Shown: positions 1 to 8,182 of the stretch, in pieces
Layout of the letters: every line of letters begins with the position of its first letter
How positions within the stretch are numbered: position 1 is the stretch's first letter
Assembly (NCBI GenBank): GCA_000612485.1
Contig: CP007494.1
Location: forward strand, 2,108,001-2,172,000
From: Bordetella holmesii ATCC 51541
Lineage (GTDB): Bacteria; Pseudomonadota; Gammaproteobacteria; Burkholderiales; Burkholderiaceae_B
Length of the DNA: 64,000 nt
Reading direction: 5' to 3'
The notes under the pieces: generated by a model
Database searches by the model: none
Told to the model about the DNA's origin: nothing
Seen by the model: only the letters and a program-made list of their open reading frames with translations
Program-made: the position numbers and the translations under genes

Positions 1-1
1 G

Positions 2-238
<237 letters not shown>

Positions 239-242
239 CCGG

Positions 243-1013
243 TTATTGCGGCTGCCCCCACTCGGGGGGCAGGCCTTCGGTCAGCGTGATGACGAACTCG
301 CGGGTGCGGGCATCGCGGGCCTGAGTGAATACGGCTCGTGGCGGCCCCGATTCGACCACCTGTCCGGCCTGCAGAAAGATCACTTGATCCGCGATGTTGG
401 CGGCCAGGCGCAGGTCGTGGGTCGCCATGATCATGGTCATGCCTTCGTCGGCCAGGCGCTTGAGTACATCGACGACTTCGGCGGCCAATGCAGGATCGAG
501 CGCCGAGGTCGGCTCATCGCACAGCAATACGCGCGGTGAGGGCGCCAGTGCCCGGGCAATGGCGACCCGTTGCTGCTGCCCGCCAGAGAGCGTGGCCGGC
601 CAGGCCTGGGCCTTGTGCGCCATACCGACTTTTTTCAGTAGCGCCATGGCGTGTTCCCGGGCCTGTTCGCGGGGCCATTTGAGCACCGTGACCAGGCTTT
701 CCATGACATTGCCGATGACCGTCTGGTGGGCAAAGAGCTGGAAGTTCTGGAACACCATGCCGGTCTGGCGGCGCACGCGCAGCACGGCGTCCCGGATCGG
801 GGGGCGCCCCTGGAAATCCAGCGTTTCCGTGCCGACCTGCAGGCGGCCGCGCTCGGAAATTTCCAGCAGATTCACGCAACGCAGCAAGGTACTCTTGCCG
901 CTGCCCGAGGGCCCGATCAGAGCGGTGACACTGCCCGCGGCCACCTGCAGGCTGACTTGCCGCAAGACGGGGTTGTCCCCGAAATGCTTGTCGATATCGT
1001 AGAGGCCTATCAT
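243..1013 (-). CDS. Polar amino-acid ABC transporter ATP-binding protein
   Basis: This 256-residue cytoplasmic ATPase has a Walker A GPSGSGKST at residues 34-42, a Q-loop MVFQNFQLF, an LSGGQQQR signature and a Walker B LLCDEPTSALD followed by an H-loop (MATHD). The sequence type is that of the GlnQ/HisP/TcyC family, which energises uptake of polar amino acids or cystine. Its start overlaps the permease stop by 4 bp (1010-1013), so the two are translationally coupled. It is the last gene of the minus-strand order binding protein, permease, ATPase. The substrate cannot be fixed from sequence; cystine or glutamine-like amino acids are the best candidates. Confidence 0.92.
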   Translation of the reverse strand: MIGLYDIDKHFGDNPVLRQVSLQVAAGSVTALIGPSGSGKSTLLRCVNLLEISERGRLQVGTETLDFQGRPPIRDAVLRVRRQTGMVFQNFQLFAHQTVIGNVMESLVTVLKWPREQAREHAMALLKKVGMAHKAQAWPATLSGGQQQRVAIARALAPSPRVLLCDEPTSALDPALAAEVVDVLKRLADEGMTMIMATHDLRLAANIADQVIFLQAGQVVESGPPRAVFTQARDARTREFVITLTEGLPPEWGQPQ

Positions 1014-1693
1014 CGCTGCTGCTCCGCGAACACGGCATGCTGGCCAAAGTGCTTCTCCAGCCGCGTCTGCAAGGCTGACAGCACGGAGCTGAAGAGCAGA
1101 TAAATCAGGGCGGCTTCCGTATAGAGAATCATGGGTTCATAGGTCACGGCCGCGATGCGTTGGGCTGCCTGGAAGATCTCCGGGACGGTCAACACCGCCG
1201 CCAGTGAGGTGTCTTTGACCAGCGCGATGAAGGCATTGGACAGCGGCGGCACCGCCACGCGAGCCGCCTGGGGCAATACCGTGCGGCTCAGGACCTGGGC
1301 TCGCGTCATGCTCAGCGAATAGGCGGCCTCCCACTGCCCCTTGGGCACGGCCTCGATGGCGCCGCGTATTACTTCGGAGTTATAGGCGCCCACATTCAGC
1401 GTGAAGCCGATCAGGGCGGCGGGCAGCGGATCCAGCACGATTCCGATGCTGGGCAGACCGTAAAACAGGATGAACAGCTGCACCAGCAGCGGCGTGCCAC
1501 GGATCAACCACACGTAGAAACGCATCAGCAGCACGATGGGACGTGGGCCGAACAGGCGCAGCATGGCTACCGCGAAAGCCAGCAGCAGGCCGGCCGCAAA
1601 CGAGATCAGCGTCAGCGGCACGGTGAACTGCAGGCCGGCGATGAGCAGCGGCCAGAACGCGTCGAGCATCAAGGAGAGCCAGGCAGGCACCAT
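1010..1693 (-). CDS. Polar amino-acid ABC transporter permease
   Basis: This is a 227-residue integral membrane protein of the HisM/GlnP/TcyB type. It has several hydrophobic segments and the cytoplasmic EAA loop that docks on the ATPase (AVPKGQWEAAYSLSMTR, about residues 118-134). An early VPLTLISFAAG segment and a WLIRGTPLLVQLF region are standard for the family. It lies between the periplasmic binding protein and the ATPase in one operon. Length and topology are those of an intact one-domain permease, probably working as a homodimer because only one permease gene is present. Confidence 0.92.
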   Translation of the reverse strand: MVPAWLSLMLDAFWPLLIAGLQFTVPLTLISFAAGLLLAFAVAMLRLFGPRPIVLLMRFYVWLIRGTPLLVQLFILFYGLPSIGIVLDPLPAALIGFTLNVGAYNSEVIRGAIEAVPKGQWEAAYSLSMTRAQVLSRTVLPQAARVAVPPLSNAFIALVKDTSLAAVLTVPEIFQAAQRIAAVTYEPMILYTEAALIYLLFSSVLSALQTRLEKHFGQHAVFAEQQR

Positions 1694-1723
1694 GCGTATC
1701 TCCGGGACCGGCAGCGCGCCGGA

Positions 1724-2509
1724 TCAGCGGGCGGACGACAGGTCGGCGCCGAAGTATTTTTCGCTCAGGCGGCGATACGTCCCGTCGGCCTTGAGATCGG
1801 CCAGGGCCTGGTTGATGGCCGCTTGCAGTTGCGGATTGCCCTTGCGCAGCAGCACGCCTGACTCACTGAATTCCTTGCTCTTGTCATAGGCCGCGATGCG
1901 CACTGGTGCATTGGGTTTTTGCTTCTTGAAGTCCAGAAAGGACAGCTTGTCATTAACCGTGGCGGCGACCCGGCCGCTCAGCAGCAGTTCGATCGCCTCA
2001 TTGAAGCCTTGCACCGGCACGACTTCGGCGCCGTAGCTCTGGGCCAGCTTGCCGAAGTTGCTGGTGATCGTATTGGCCGACCGCTTGCCCTTGAGATCGG
2101 CGAAATCCTTGATGTCCTTTTCGTCGTTGCGCACGATGAGCACCGCTTCGGACGAGATATAGGGGTCCGAGAAATCAAACTTCTGCTTGCGCGCATCGGT
2201 GATGCCAACCTGATTGATCACCGCGTCATAGCGTTTGACGTCCAGGCCGGCAATCAGCCCGTCCCACTTGCCTTCGACGAACTCGGCCTTCACGCCCAGC
2301 TTGCCGGCGATGGCGCGACCGATCTCCACGTCAAAGCCGGTGAGCTGGTTTTTGGCGTCGTGAAAAGAGAAGGGCGCGTAGGTGCCTTCCGTACCGATCT
2401 TGATGACGCCGTTGGACTTGATCTGTGCAAGATCATTGGCCTGAGCGGCCGCCAGGGGCAGCAGCGCGGCGGCGAAGACGGACAACAAGGTGCGGCTGAG
2501 GATATTCAT
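1724..2509 (-). CDS. Periplasmic polar amino-acid (cystine-like) binding protein
   Basis: The 261-residue protein starts with a Sec signal peptide (hydrophobic core LLSVFAAALLPLAAA, cleavage probably after AQA near residue 24). It then shows the SBP_bac_3 pattern: GVIKIGTEGTYAPFSFHD, LTGFDVEIGRAIAGKLG and a mature domain ending near EKYFGADLS. This pattern resembles the cystine-binding FliY/TcyA type more than glutamine binders. It is the first gene of the operon. Upstream is an AT-rich 300-bp region (2510-2811) that presumably holds the promoter. The ligand is inferred only from family resemblance. Confidence 0.9.
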   Translation of the reverse strand: MNILSRTLLSVFAAALLPLAAAQANDLAQIKSNGVIKIGTEGTYAPFSFHDAKNQLTGFDVEIGRAIAGKLGVKAEFVEGKWDGLIAGLDVKRYDAVINQVGITDARKQKFDFSDPYISSEAVLIVRNDEKDIKDFADLKGKRSANTITSNFGKLAQSYGAEVVPVQGFNEAIELLLSGRVAATVNDKLSFLDFKKQKPNAPVRIAAYDKSKEFSESGVLLRKGNPQLQAAINQALADLKADGTYRRLSEKYFGADLSSAR

Positions 2510-2811
2510 CGTGCTGAGCTCCGGCGGGAAGGTGATGAAACACTCTAAAGCTCAGTCTATTTTTCCACAAAGAATATAAAACATTGAAAACATATCAAAA
2601 AGTTATATAAAGGCGGCCCGAGTTCGACCCTGCCAGGATGGCCGATATGTCTCCAATCTGCTGAACCGCAAATACTTTTCCATTTGCTATCACGATGAGT
2701 GCTACCGGGGTACGGAGCGCAATGTCACGTTGACCGCCCGCTACCGGTACTGAAGCGGCACGAAAAAAAAACCGCCAGATGAACTGGCGGGTTTCTGGCG
2801 GGGTGCGAGCT
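2510..2811. other. Intergenic region upstream of the amino-acid ABC operon
   Basis: About 300 bp without a supported gene. The part next to the binding-protein gene (roughly 2555-2615) is strikingly AT-rich for this genome. On the minus strand it contains several TATA-like hexamers that could serve as a sigma-70 -10 element, but no convincing -35/-10 pair could be assigned. The far end carries the terminator of the PPIase gene (2763-2790). A short possible reading frame at 2595-2834 has no recognisable features. Confidence 0.5.
2763..2790 (-). terminator. Rho-independent terminator of the PPIase gene
   Basis: On the minus strand a 7-bp perfect stem (CCGCCAG / CTGGCGG, 2772-2778 with 2784-2790, 5-nt loop) is followed directly by a run of nine T. 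It lies about 20 bp downstream of the PPIase stop codon at 2812, the position expected for its intrinsic terminator. Confidence 0.85.
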
Positions 2812-3588
2812 TTACTGCACCTTGGCCTTTTCACGCAGATCTTTCTGGAAGGCGTTGAGCTTTTGCTGACGCATCATTTCTTCCAGTTGAGGACGAACTT
2901 GCTCGAGTGGGGGGAATTCCACCGGACGGGTGTCCTGAACCTGGATGATGTGCCAGCCAAACTGGGTCTGCACCGGCTTGTCGACCAGTTGGCCTTTCTT
3001 CAGCTTGCTGACGGCCTCGGCGAAAGGCGGCACGTAGTTGGTCGGAGGAGCCCAGCCCAGATCGCCGCCGCGCTCGGCGCTGCCCGGATCCTTCGAGTTC
3101 TTCTTGGCGGCGTCTTCGAACTTCAGTTTGCCACTCTTGATCTGGGCCAGCAGATCATTGGCCGTCTTCTCGTCTTCGACCAGGATGTGGCGAACTTCAT
3201 ATTCCTGCTTGCCGGCCTGTTCCTTCTTGATCTTTTCGTACTCGGCCTTGACGGTGGCGTCGGTGACCGGATTCTTTTGCAGATGGTCAGCCATCAGGGC
3301 GCGAACGAGGATGCCTTGGCGGGCGAGTTCGACTTCGGTCTGGATGTCAGGTTGTTTGCCGATACCTTGTTTTTCAGCCGCTTGCACGAAGACCTGGCGA
3401 TTGATCATTTCCTGCTTGACCTGCTCGCGCAACTGCGGCGAATCCGTGGCGCCCTGTGAGACGAGCAACTTGACGAAATCGTCCAGGCTCTTCTGGGGGA
3501 TCGCCTTGCCGTTGACCGTGGCAACGTTCTGCGCGTAGACCGGCATGGCAATGGCGCAAGCAGCAGCCAGCATGAGGATGCGTTTCAT
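2812..3588 (-). CDS. Periplasmic parvulin-type peptidyl-prolyl isomerase (Par27-like)
   Basis: This 258-residue foldase begins at the ATG at 3588 with a clear Sec signal peptide (MKRILMLAAACAIAMPVYAQ). It has an N-terminal chaperone-like helical region and a rotamase domain around residues 130-225: YEVRHILVEDEKTA, FEDAAKKNSKDPGS, RGGDLGW and TQFGWHIIQV. Size and layout match the periplasmic parvulin Par27 described in B. pertussis, which assists outer-membrane protein folding. An AAGGA ribosome-binding site 7 nt before the ATG supports this start. Oddly, the frame stays open upstream into bolA (3589-3909) because bolA has lost its stop, so a BolA-PPIase read-through product is formally possible. 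Confidence 0.88.
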   Translation of the reverse strand: MKRILMLAAACAIAMPVYAQNVATVNGKAIPQKSLDDFVKLLVSQGATDSPQLREQVKQEMINRQVFVQAAEKQGIGKQPDIQTEVELARQGILVRALMADHLQKNPVTDATVKAEYEKIKKEQAGKQEYEVRHILVEDEKTANDLLAQIKSGKLKFEDAAKKNSKDPGSAERGGDLGWAPPTNYVPPFAEAVSKLKKGQLVDKPVQTQFGWHIIQVQDTRPVEFPPLEQVRPQLEEMMRQQKLNAFQKDLREKAKVQ

Positions 3589-3634
3589 GGATGTCCTTCC
3601 TGGGAAGAGTATGGGTGAATTTGGTTGTGAGTTA

Positions 3635-3909
3635 CTACGAAGCTCGCGTATCGAGTGCAAGCGCGTGTGTATAGGGAAAGGAATCAGGTCTTGCAAATGA
3701 TGATACACCAGCCGATGACGGGCAACAGCGGTTAGTTCGGTAAAGGCTTTCGACACAATTAGGACGCGATAATGCCCGGCGCCCCCTTGAGCGCCAGCGT
3801 GGCCGGCGTACAAATGGGACTCATCCGAAATCTCGAGTTGCGAGGGGGCCAGTGGCACCAGACGTTGGCGAATGAGAGCGATGCGGTCTTGATCAGAGGC
3901 TTGATTCAT
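3635..3909 (-). pseudogene. bolA: BolA-family protein gene, frameshifted near its 3' end
   Basis: The first 80 codons encode a BolA-type protein (LEISDESHLYAGHAG, GGAGHYRVLIVSKAF, VARHRLVYHHLQDL). BolA proteins bind [2Fe-2S] clusters with monothiol glutaredoxins. After PIH at 3667-3672 the frame runs into RLHSIRELRSN. Removing two bases from the (GT)3 run at 3665-3670 restores a typical BolA ending, ALALDTRAS, with a TAG stop at 3635-3637 (90 residues in total). The net shift is +2 (or -1). The shifted frame has no stop before the PPIase gene and is in frame with it. Only the last ~10 residues are altered, so the globular domain might still fold. The start lies 1 bp from the yciB stop, which indicates one operon. 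Confidence 0.75.
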
Positions 3910-3910
3910 A

Positions 3911-4477
3911 TCAGTCAGAGTGGCCTTTTTTGTCGGCGCCGGGTTCTTGCATATGACGGCCCAGCCACAAGGATTGCAGGATGACGAAGGCGATCAGCAG
4001 ACCCATCAGTCCGAACACCTTGAAATTGACCCACTGTGATTCGCTGAAATGGCCGGAGAAGGCCACGTAAAGATTGACGCCGCCGGCGAGCAGAAAAAAC
4101 AGCGCCCAGGTCAGGTTCAGTTTGTTCCAGAGCGTCTCGGTCAAACTGATCTGTTTTTCGAGCAGGCGCCGGATCAGATTACGGCCGAACAGGTAACGGC
4201 TGGCCAGCAGCGCCCCGCCGAACAGCCAGTACAGGACCGTCGGCTTCCATTTGATGAAGACGTCGCTATGCAGCCAGAGTGTCGCGCCGCCGAAGATGAC
4301 AATGACCGACAGATTGATCCAGTGCATCCCCTCGATGGCCTTGCCCGTGAGCTTGAGCCAGATGATCTGCGCGATCGCCGCCGTGATGGCCACGGCGGTG
4401 GCGGCGTAAATATCGGCAAAGCGGTAAGCGACAAAAAACAGGATGAGCGGGAACAGGTCAAACAGGAACTTCTTCAT
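3911..4477 (-). CDS. yciB: Inner-membrane-spanning protein YciB (septation protein A family)
   Basis: This 188-residue polytopic protein begins [15 protein letters not shown] and has five or six hydrophobic helices, including [17 protein letters not shown] and [17 protein letters not shown]. The [15 protein letters not shown] and GRHMQ elements are characteristic of YciB/IspZ. The family is implicated in cell-envelope synthesis and intracellular septation through interactions with elongation and division proteins. Its ATG overlaps the msrB stop (ATGA, 4474-4477) and its own stop is 1 bp from bolA. The run msrB-yciB-bolA-PPIase is therefore tightly packed. Length is normal and no damage is visible. 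Confidence 0.93.
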   Translation of the reverse strand: MKKFLFDLFPLILFFVAYRFADIYAATAVAITAAIAQIIWLKLTGKAIEGMHWINLSVIVIFGGATLWLHSDVFIKWKPTVLYWLFGGALLASRYLFGRNLIRRLLEKQISLTETLWNKLNLTWALFFLLAGGVNLYVAFSGHFSESQWVNFKVFGLMGLLIAFVILQSLWLGRHMQEPGADKKGHSD

Positions 4478-4875
4478 GCAGGGTCCAGCGGCTCGAATGT
4501 GAGTGACAGCGAGTTGATGCAGTAGCGCAACCCAGTCGGGGGCGGGCCGTCCGGAAACACGTGGCCGAGATGCGAGTCACAGATATTGCACAGGACTTCG
4601 GTGCGGACCATCCCGTGGCTGCTGTCGGTTTCTTCGCGCACGCGCGACGGGTCGATGGGCTCGAAATAGCTGGGCCATCCGCAGCCGGCATCAAATTTGG
4701 TGTCCGACGCGAACAGCGCCGTGCCGCAACCCACGCAGCGGTAGATGCCGTAGGTGAATGTATCCCAGTAACGGCCGGTGAAGGCTCGTTCCGTCCCCTT
4801 TTCTCGGGCGACGTGGAATTCCTGGGGGCTAAGCTGGGCACGCCATTCGGCGTCTGATTTGCGGACTTTTTCCAT
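4474..4875 (-). CDS. msrB: Peptide-methionine (R)-S-oxide reductase MsrB
   Basis: This 133-residue enzyme reduces methionine-R-sulfoxide in damaged proteins. Two CxxC pairs bind structural zinc (C47/C50 in CVGC and C96/C99 in CNIC). C119 in RYCINSLSL is the catalytic cysteine, and [10 protein letters not shown] is a family signature. The ATG at 4875 ([11 protein letters not shown]) is chosen over longer in-frame starts because MsrB homology begins there; upstream residues are arginine/proline-rich read-through. It is divergent from bioM (start-to-start distance about 50 bp) and coupled to yciB downstream. Confidence 0.95.
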   Translation of the reverse strand: MEKVRKSDAEWRAQLSPQEFHVAREKGTERAFTGRYWDTFTYGIYRCVGCGTALFASDTKFDAGCGWPSYFEPIDPSRVREETDSSHGMVRTEVLCNICDSHLGHVFPDGPPPTGLRYCINSLSLTFEPLDPA

Positions 4876-4925
4876 AGGTATTTGGAGCGGCGCGGAGCGA
4901 AATGGTTCGGGCATAATCCCGCTCC

Positions 4926-5603
4926 ATGTTAATCGAGTTTGATCAGGTGGTCGTGATCGTGGAGGGCAGGCCGCTTTTGCAGGTGCCTGGGCTGACGCTG
5001 TCCGAACGCCGCATAGGCATCGTCGGCCCAAATGGAGCTGGTAAAAGCACCTTTGCCCGGCTGCTCAATGGTTTGTTGCTGCCGCAGCAAGGGCAGGTGC
5101 GGGTCAATGGTCTCGATACTCGGCGCGAGGCACGCCGCATCCGGCGTCAGGTGGGTTTCGTTTTCCAAAACCCCGACAATCAGATCGTTTTCCCCATTGT
5201 GCGCGAGGACTTGGATTTCGGCCTCAAGCCGCTTGACATGCCGGCGGCCGAACGCGCCGAGCGCATTGCCGTCGTCCTGGCGCAGCCGGGCATCGCGCAT
5301 CTGGCCGAGCGCAGCAGCTTCAGTCTGTCTGGAGGCGAGCGACAGCTCGTGGCACTGGCTGCCGTACTGGTGCGCGAGCCGGGTCTGATCGTCTTCGACG
5401 AGCCGACCACCCAGCTGGATTTGCGCAATCGCAATCGTGTGAGCGAAGCCATCGCCGCGCTGGCGCCGTCGGCCTGCGTGATCACCCACGATCTGGATCT
5501 GCTCGCGGATTTCGATCGCGTACTGGTCATCAATGAGGGGTGCATCGTTGTTGATGATCATCCCGCAGCCGCCTTGCGATGGTACCGGGAGCACTGCGCA
5601 TGA
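4926..5603 (+). CDS. bioM: Biotin ECF transporter ATPase BioM
   Basis: This 225-residue ABC ATPase has Walker [10 protein letters not shown] at residues 34-42, a Q-loop [12 protein letters not shown] typical of energy-coupling-factor ATPases, signature [13 protein letters not shown] and Walker [13 protein letters not shown]. It is followed by an EcfT-type permease and a BioY-type substrate component, which makes this the BioMNY biotin importer. The 3' end overlaps bioN by 25 bp. The reading frame is intact and of usual length. Confidence 0.9.
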   Translation: MLIEFDQVVVIVEGRPLLQVPGLTLSERRIGIVGPNGAGKSTFARLLNGLLLPQQGQVRVNGLDTRREARRIRRQVGFVFQNPDNQIVFPIVREDLDFGLKPLDMPAAERAERIAVVLAQPGIAHLAERSSFSLSGGERQLVALAAVLVREPGLIVFDEPTTQLDLRNRNRVSEAIAALAPSACVITHDLDLLADFDRVLVINEGCIVVDDHPAAALRWYREHCA

Positions 5604-6187
5604 TGGAGCCGCTCTATACACCCGGCAATACCCTCTTGCATCGTCTGCCGGCTGGCGTAAAGCTGATGCTGCTGATGGGCGCCGGCGTGGGCCTGTTTGC
5701 CCTGCAGGATGCACGCTACCTCGGGCTGGCGTGCCTGGTCTCGGTGCTGCTGGTGGCCGCCTGCCGCCCCGGTCTGGCGAAGTTGTGGCGCCAGGTGCGT
5801 GGGCTGCTGATTATTTTGCTGGCCGTGGCGGTCTTTACGGCCTGGTCGCAGGATCTGCAGGCGGCGCTGGCCGTTGTGACGCGCTCGGCAGCGCTGATCG
5901 CTCTGGCCATGGCGGTCACGCTGACCACGCCTGTCGCGGCGCTATTGAACGTCATCGAACAGGGGGTCAGGCCGTTTTCGCGCTGGGTGGATCCGAGCCG
6001 CGTCAGTCTGGCGTTTGCGCTGTGCCTGCGGTTTGTGCCCGAAATCTGGCGCAACTACCAGGAGATCCGCGAGGCTCAGGCCGCGCGAGGCCTGAATCAT
6101 CACCCTTTGGCCCTGCTGGTGCCACTCATCGTCCGTACGCTAAAGCGCGCCGAGGAAGTGGCACAGGCTATCGATGCCCGTTCCTGA
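5579..6187 (+). CDS. bioN: Biotin ECF transporter transmembrane subunit BioN
   Basis: This is a 202-residue EcfT-type membrane protein with about five hydrophobic segments. Near its C-terminus is the Ala-Arg-Gly coupling motif (EAQAARGLNHH), with a second short arginine motif at the extreme end (AIDARS). These motifs link the S-component to the ATPase in ECF transporters. The start overlaps bioM by 25 bp (other in-frame starts are possible). Although the gene looks intact, its partner bioY is internally deleted, so the complex may no longer import biotin. Confidence 0.88.
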   Translation: MVPGALRMMEPLYTPGNTLLHRLPAGVKLMLLMGAGVGLFALQDARYLGLACLVSVLLVAACRPGLAKLWRQVRGLLIILLAVAVFTAWSQDLQAALAVVTRSAALIALAMAVTLTTPVAALLNVIEQGVRPFSRWVDPSRVSLAFALCLRFVPEIWRNYQEIREAQAARGLNHHPLALLVPLIVRTLKRAEEVAQAIDARS

Positions 6188-6231
6188 GTCCCACAAGGGA
6201 TGGCACCTTCGACCCCCTCGAGGATAACCGC

Positions 6232-6630
6232 ATGACAAGCAAGAATCTGGTGTTGGCTGCGCTCTTTGCTGCATTGATCGTTGTGTTGAGTCTGATGCCG
6301 CCGATCCCGCTGCCGGGCATACCGGTACCAGTGACGTTGCAGACCCTGGGCGTGATGCTGGCCGGCGTCATGCTGGGACCGTGGCGTGGTGCGGCCGCCT
6401 GCCTGCTGTATCTGGCGCAGCCTGGGCGGCTACGTAATGGCCTGCCTGCTGGGGGTATTGTGGCTGTCTATGCGGTCGGTGTGCCCTGGCTGGCAATGGT
6501 CACGCAGATGGGCCTGCCCAAGGCTGCCATGGCCGTGGCCGTGTTTCTGCCCGGGGACCTGGCCAAGGCGGCGGTGGCATCCTGGGTTGCTTGGCGCGTC
6601 GAACGCGTCTGGCCGTTGTTGCGCCGTTGA
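6232..6630 (+). pseudogene. bioY: Biotin transporter S-component BioY with internal deletion
   Basis: The 132-residue product keeps the BioY N-terminus (PIPLPGIPVPVTLQTLGVM, LGPWRGAAACLLYLA) and C-terminus (VYAVGVPWLAM, FLPGDLAKAAVA). The middle is missing: normal BioY proteins are about 190 residues. Between LLYLA and GGIVAVY only about 11 codons remain. In the other frame they read LGGYVMACLLG, a relic of the usual GGY segment. The simplest reading is two deletions whose frames cancel, removing about 50-60 residues and at least one transmembrane helix. RBS-like AGGATAA precedes the ATG. Loss of biotin uptake is inferred, not shown. Confidence 0.7.
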
Positions 6631-6752
6631 TCTCCCCGGGATTACCCGCAAAGACGGATGCCGGTCTTCCAGAGACAATTCGCCATTATCAAACGTATTT
6701 GTCTGAATGAGTGTCGGGCAATCTTAGGGTAGATACCGGGCTGTGCAAACGC

Positions 6753-6781
6753 GCATTCTGATACTCTTTTAGCCCTATAAT
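6753..6781 (+). promoter_or_regulatory. Candidate sigma-70 promoter for the branched-chain ABC operon
   Basis: A perfect TATAAT at 6776-6781 lies 77 bp upstream of the binding-protein ATG within an AT-rich stretch unlike its surroundings. The -35 position (about 6753-6758) is only weakly similar to consensus, so the call rests mainly on the -10 box and location. Confidence 0.4.
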
Positions 6782-6857
6782 ATTTTTTTCTGTATAACTT
6801 TAAACAGGCCTATGCCCGCTCCCTGGGCGCAATAGGCCACCACAGGAGACAAAAATC

Positions 6858-8021
6858 ATGCGCAAGCACTTTGGCTTGTCGGCGGTTGCCGCCGCCCTCG
6901 CCCTGGGTCTGCCGCTCCTCGCGAGCGCACAGGTCAAGGTCGGTGTTACCGTTGCCTCTACCGGCCCAGCCGCATCGCTGGGTATTCCCGAGCGCAATAC
7001 CGTCGCACTGTTGCCCAAGGAAGTGGCCGGCCAGAAAATCGAGTGGATTGTGCTGGACGATGCGACGGACACCACGCAGGCCGTCAAGAACGCGCGCAAA
7101 CTGGCCTCGGAAGACAAGGTCGATGTGCTGGTTGGCACTTCGGTCACGCCCGGCTCCCTGGCCATGGTCGATGTGGCCGCCGAAACCAAGGTGCCCATGA
7201 TCAGCGTCGCCGCGAGCGCCAAGATCGTCGAGCCGGTCGACGAGAAGCGTCGCTGGGTGTTCAAGACTCCCCAGAATGACGCGCTGATGGCCAGTGCCCT
7301 GGCCGATGCCATGGTCAAGTCCAAGGTCAAGACGTTGGGTTTTATCGGTTTTGCCGATGCTTACGGTGATGGTTGGCTGGCGGTTATGGAAGAAGCCGCC
7401 AAGGCCAAGGGGATCAAGATCGCCGGCGTCGAGAAATACGGCCGCACCGACACCAGCGTCACGGGCCAGGTGCTCAAGCTGGTCGCAGCCAAGCCTGACG
7501 CGATCCTCATCGCGGGTGCCGGCACGCCTTCGGCGCTGCCGCAGAAGGAATTGAAGGCACGCAATTACGGCGGCCTGATTTTCCAGACGCACGGCTCGGC
7601 CAACAATGACGTGCTGCGTGTCTGCGGCAAGGATTGCGAAGGTATGCTGCTGCCGGCCGGCCCGCTGCTGGTTGCTGCACAACTGCCCGACAGCAATCCG
7701 GTCAAGAAGTCGGCGCTGGACTACGTCAAGACCTATGAGAAGGTTCACGATGATGGTTCGGTCAACACCTTTGGCGGCCATATGTGGGATGCCGGCCAAT
7801 TGATCGTCGCGGCCATCCCCGAGGCGATCAAGAGCGGCGCCAAACCCGGCACGCCGGAGTTCCGTGTCGCCATGCGTGATGCCATCGAGAACATCAAGAA
7901 TCTGCCCGCTTCGCAGGGTGTGTTCAACATGAGCCCGACCGATCACGCCGGTTTTGACGATCGTTCACGCGTAATGGTCAAGGTCAAAGACGGCAAGTGG
8001 ACGTATCAGCCGGATCTCTGA
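6858..8021 (+). CDS. Branched-chain amino-acid type ABC transporter substrate-binding protein
   Basis: This 387-residue periplasmic protein has a Sec signal peptide (HFGLSAVAAALALGLPLLASAQ). It belongs to the Leu/Ile/Val-binding (Peripla_BP_6) class: VKVGVTVASTGPAASLGIPE at the ligand site, VDVLVGTSVTPGSLAM, IGFADAYGDGW and GGHMWDAGQL. It is followed by two membrane components and a second ATPase, so the cluster at 6.9-11.8 kb is a complete HAAT transporter. The start is supported by ACAGGAGAC eight bases before the ATG. Two stem-loops (8030-8054, 8090-8110) separate it from the permease, as often seen where the binding protein must be made in excess. The ligand is unknown. Confidence 0.92.
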   Translation: MRKHFGLSAVAAALALGLPLLASAQVKVGVTVASTGPAASLGIPERNTVALLPKEVAGQKIEWIVLDDATDTTQAVKNARKLASEDKVDVLVGTSVTPGSLAMVDVAAETKVPMISVAASAKIVEPVDEKRRWVFKTPQNDALMASALADAMVKSKVKTLGFIGFADAYGDGWLAVMEEAAKAKGIKIAGVEKYGRTDTSVTGQVLKLVAAKPDAILIAGAGTPSALPQKELKARNYGGLIFQTHGSANNDVLRVCGKDCEGMLLPAGPLLVAAQLPDSNPVKKSALDYVKTYEKVHDDGSVNTFGGHMWDAGQLIVAAIPEAIKSGAKPGTPEFRVAMRDAIENIKNLPASQGVFNMSPTDHAGFDDRSRVMVKVKDGKWTYQPDL

Positions 8022-8029
8022 GTGCCGGG

Positions 8030-8058
8030 CAGGCGCTGCGCACAGCAGCGCCTGTTTT
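8030..8058 (+). terminator. Stem-loop with short T-run after the binding-protein gene (attenuator)
   Basis: A 9-bp perfect stem (CAGGCGCTG at 8030-8038 with CAGCGCCTG at 8046-8054, 7-nt loop) is followed by TTTT. It starts about 9 bp after the stop codon. Because transporter genes continue on the same strand, it more likely gives partial termination or 3'-end protection than complete termination. Confidence 0.65.
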
Positions 8059-8089
8059 GCTGACGTAGTATCGCGGCTGCTTCATCACG

Positions 8090-8110
8090 CACCGGCCTCG
8101 CGGGCCGGTG
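8090..8110 (+). other. Second stem-loop in the same intergenic region
   Basis: An 8-bp perfect G+C-rich stem (CACCGGCC with GGCCGGTG, 5-nt loop) lies between the first hairpin and the permease start at 8183. There is no T-run, so it may stabilise the upstream transcript. Confidence 0.5.
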
Positions 8111-8182
8111 TGTTGTATTCGCGGTGCCCCAGTCCGGATCGGGGCACGCAGAACCACAAGTCGTACATAAGGTCGTAGTTCG

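Noticed and set aside
252..271. G/C hairpin-like sequence near the end of the first ABC ATPase gene
   Set aside because: No T-run on either strand and it lies inside coding sequence; probably codon composition.
5533..6630. 365-codon frame running through bioN into bioY
   Set aside because: Only its last 132 codons are BioY. The rest is an out-of-frame reading of bioN without conserved features.
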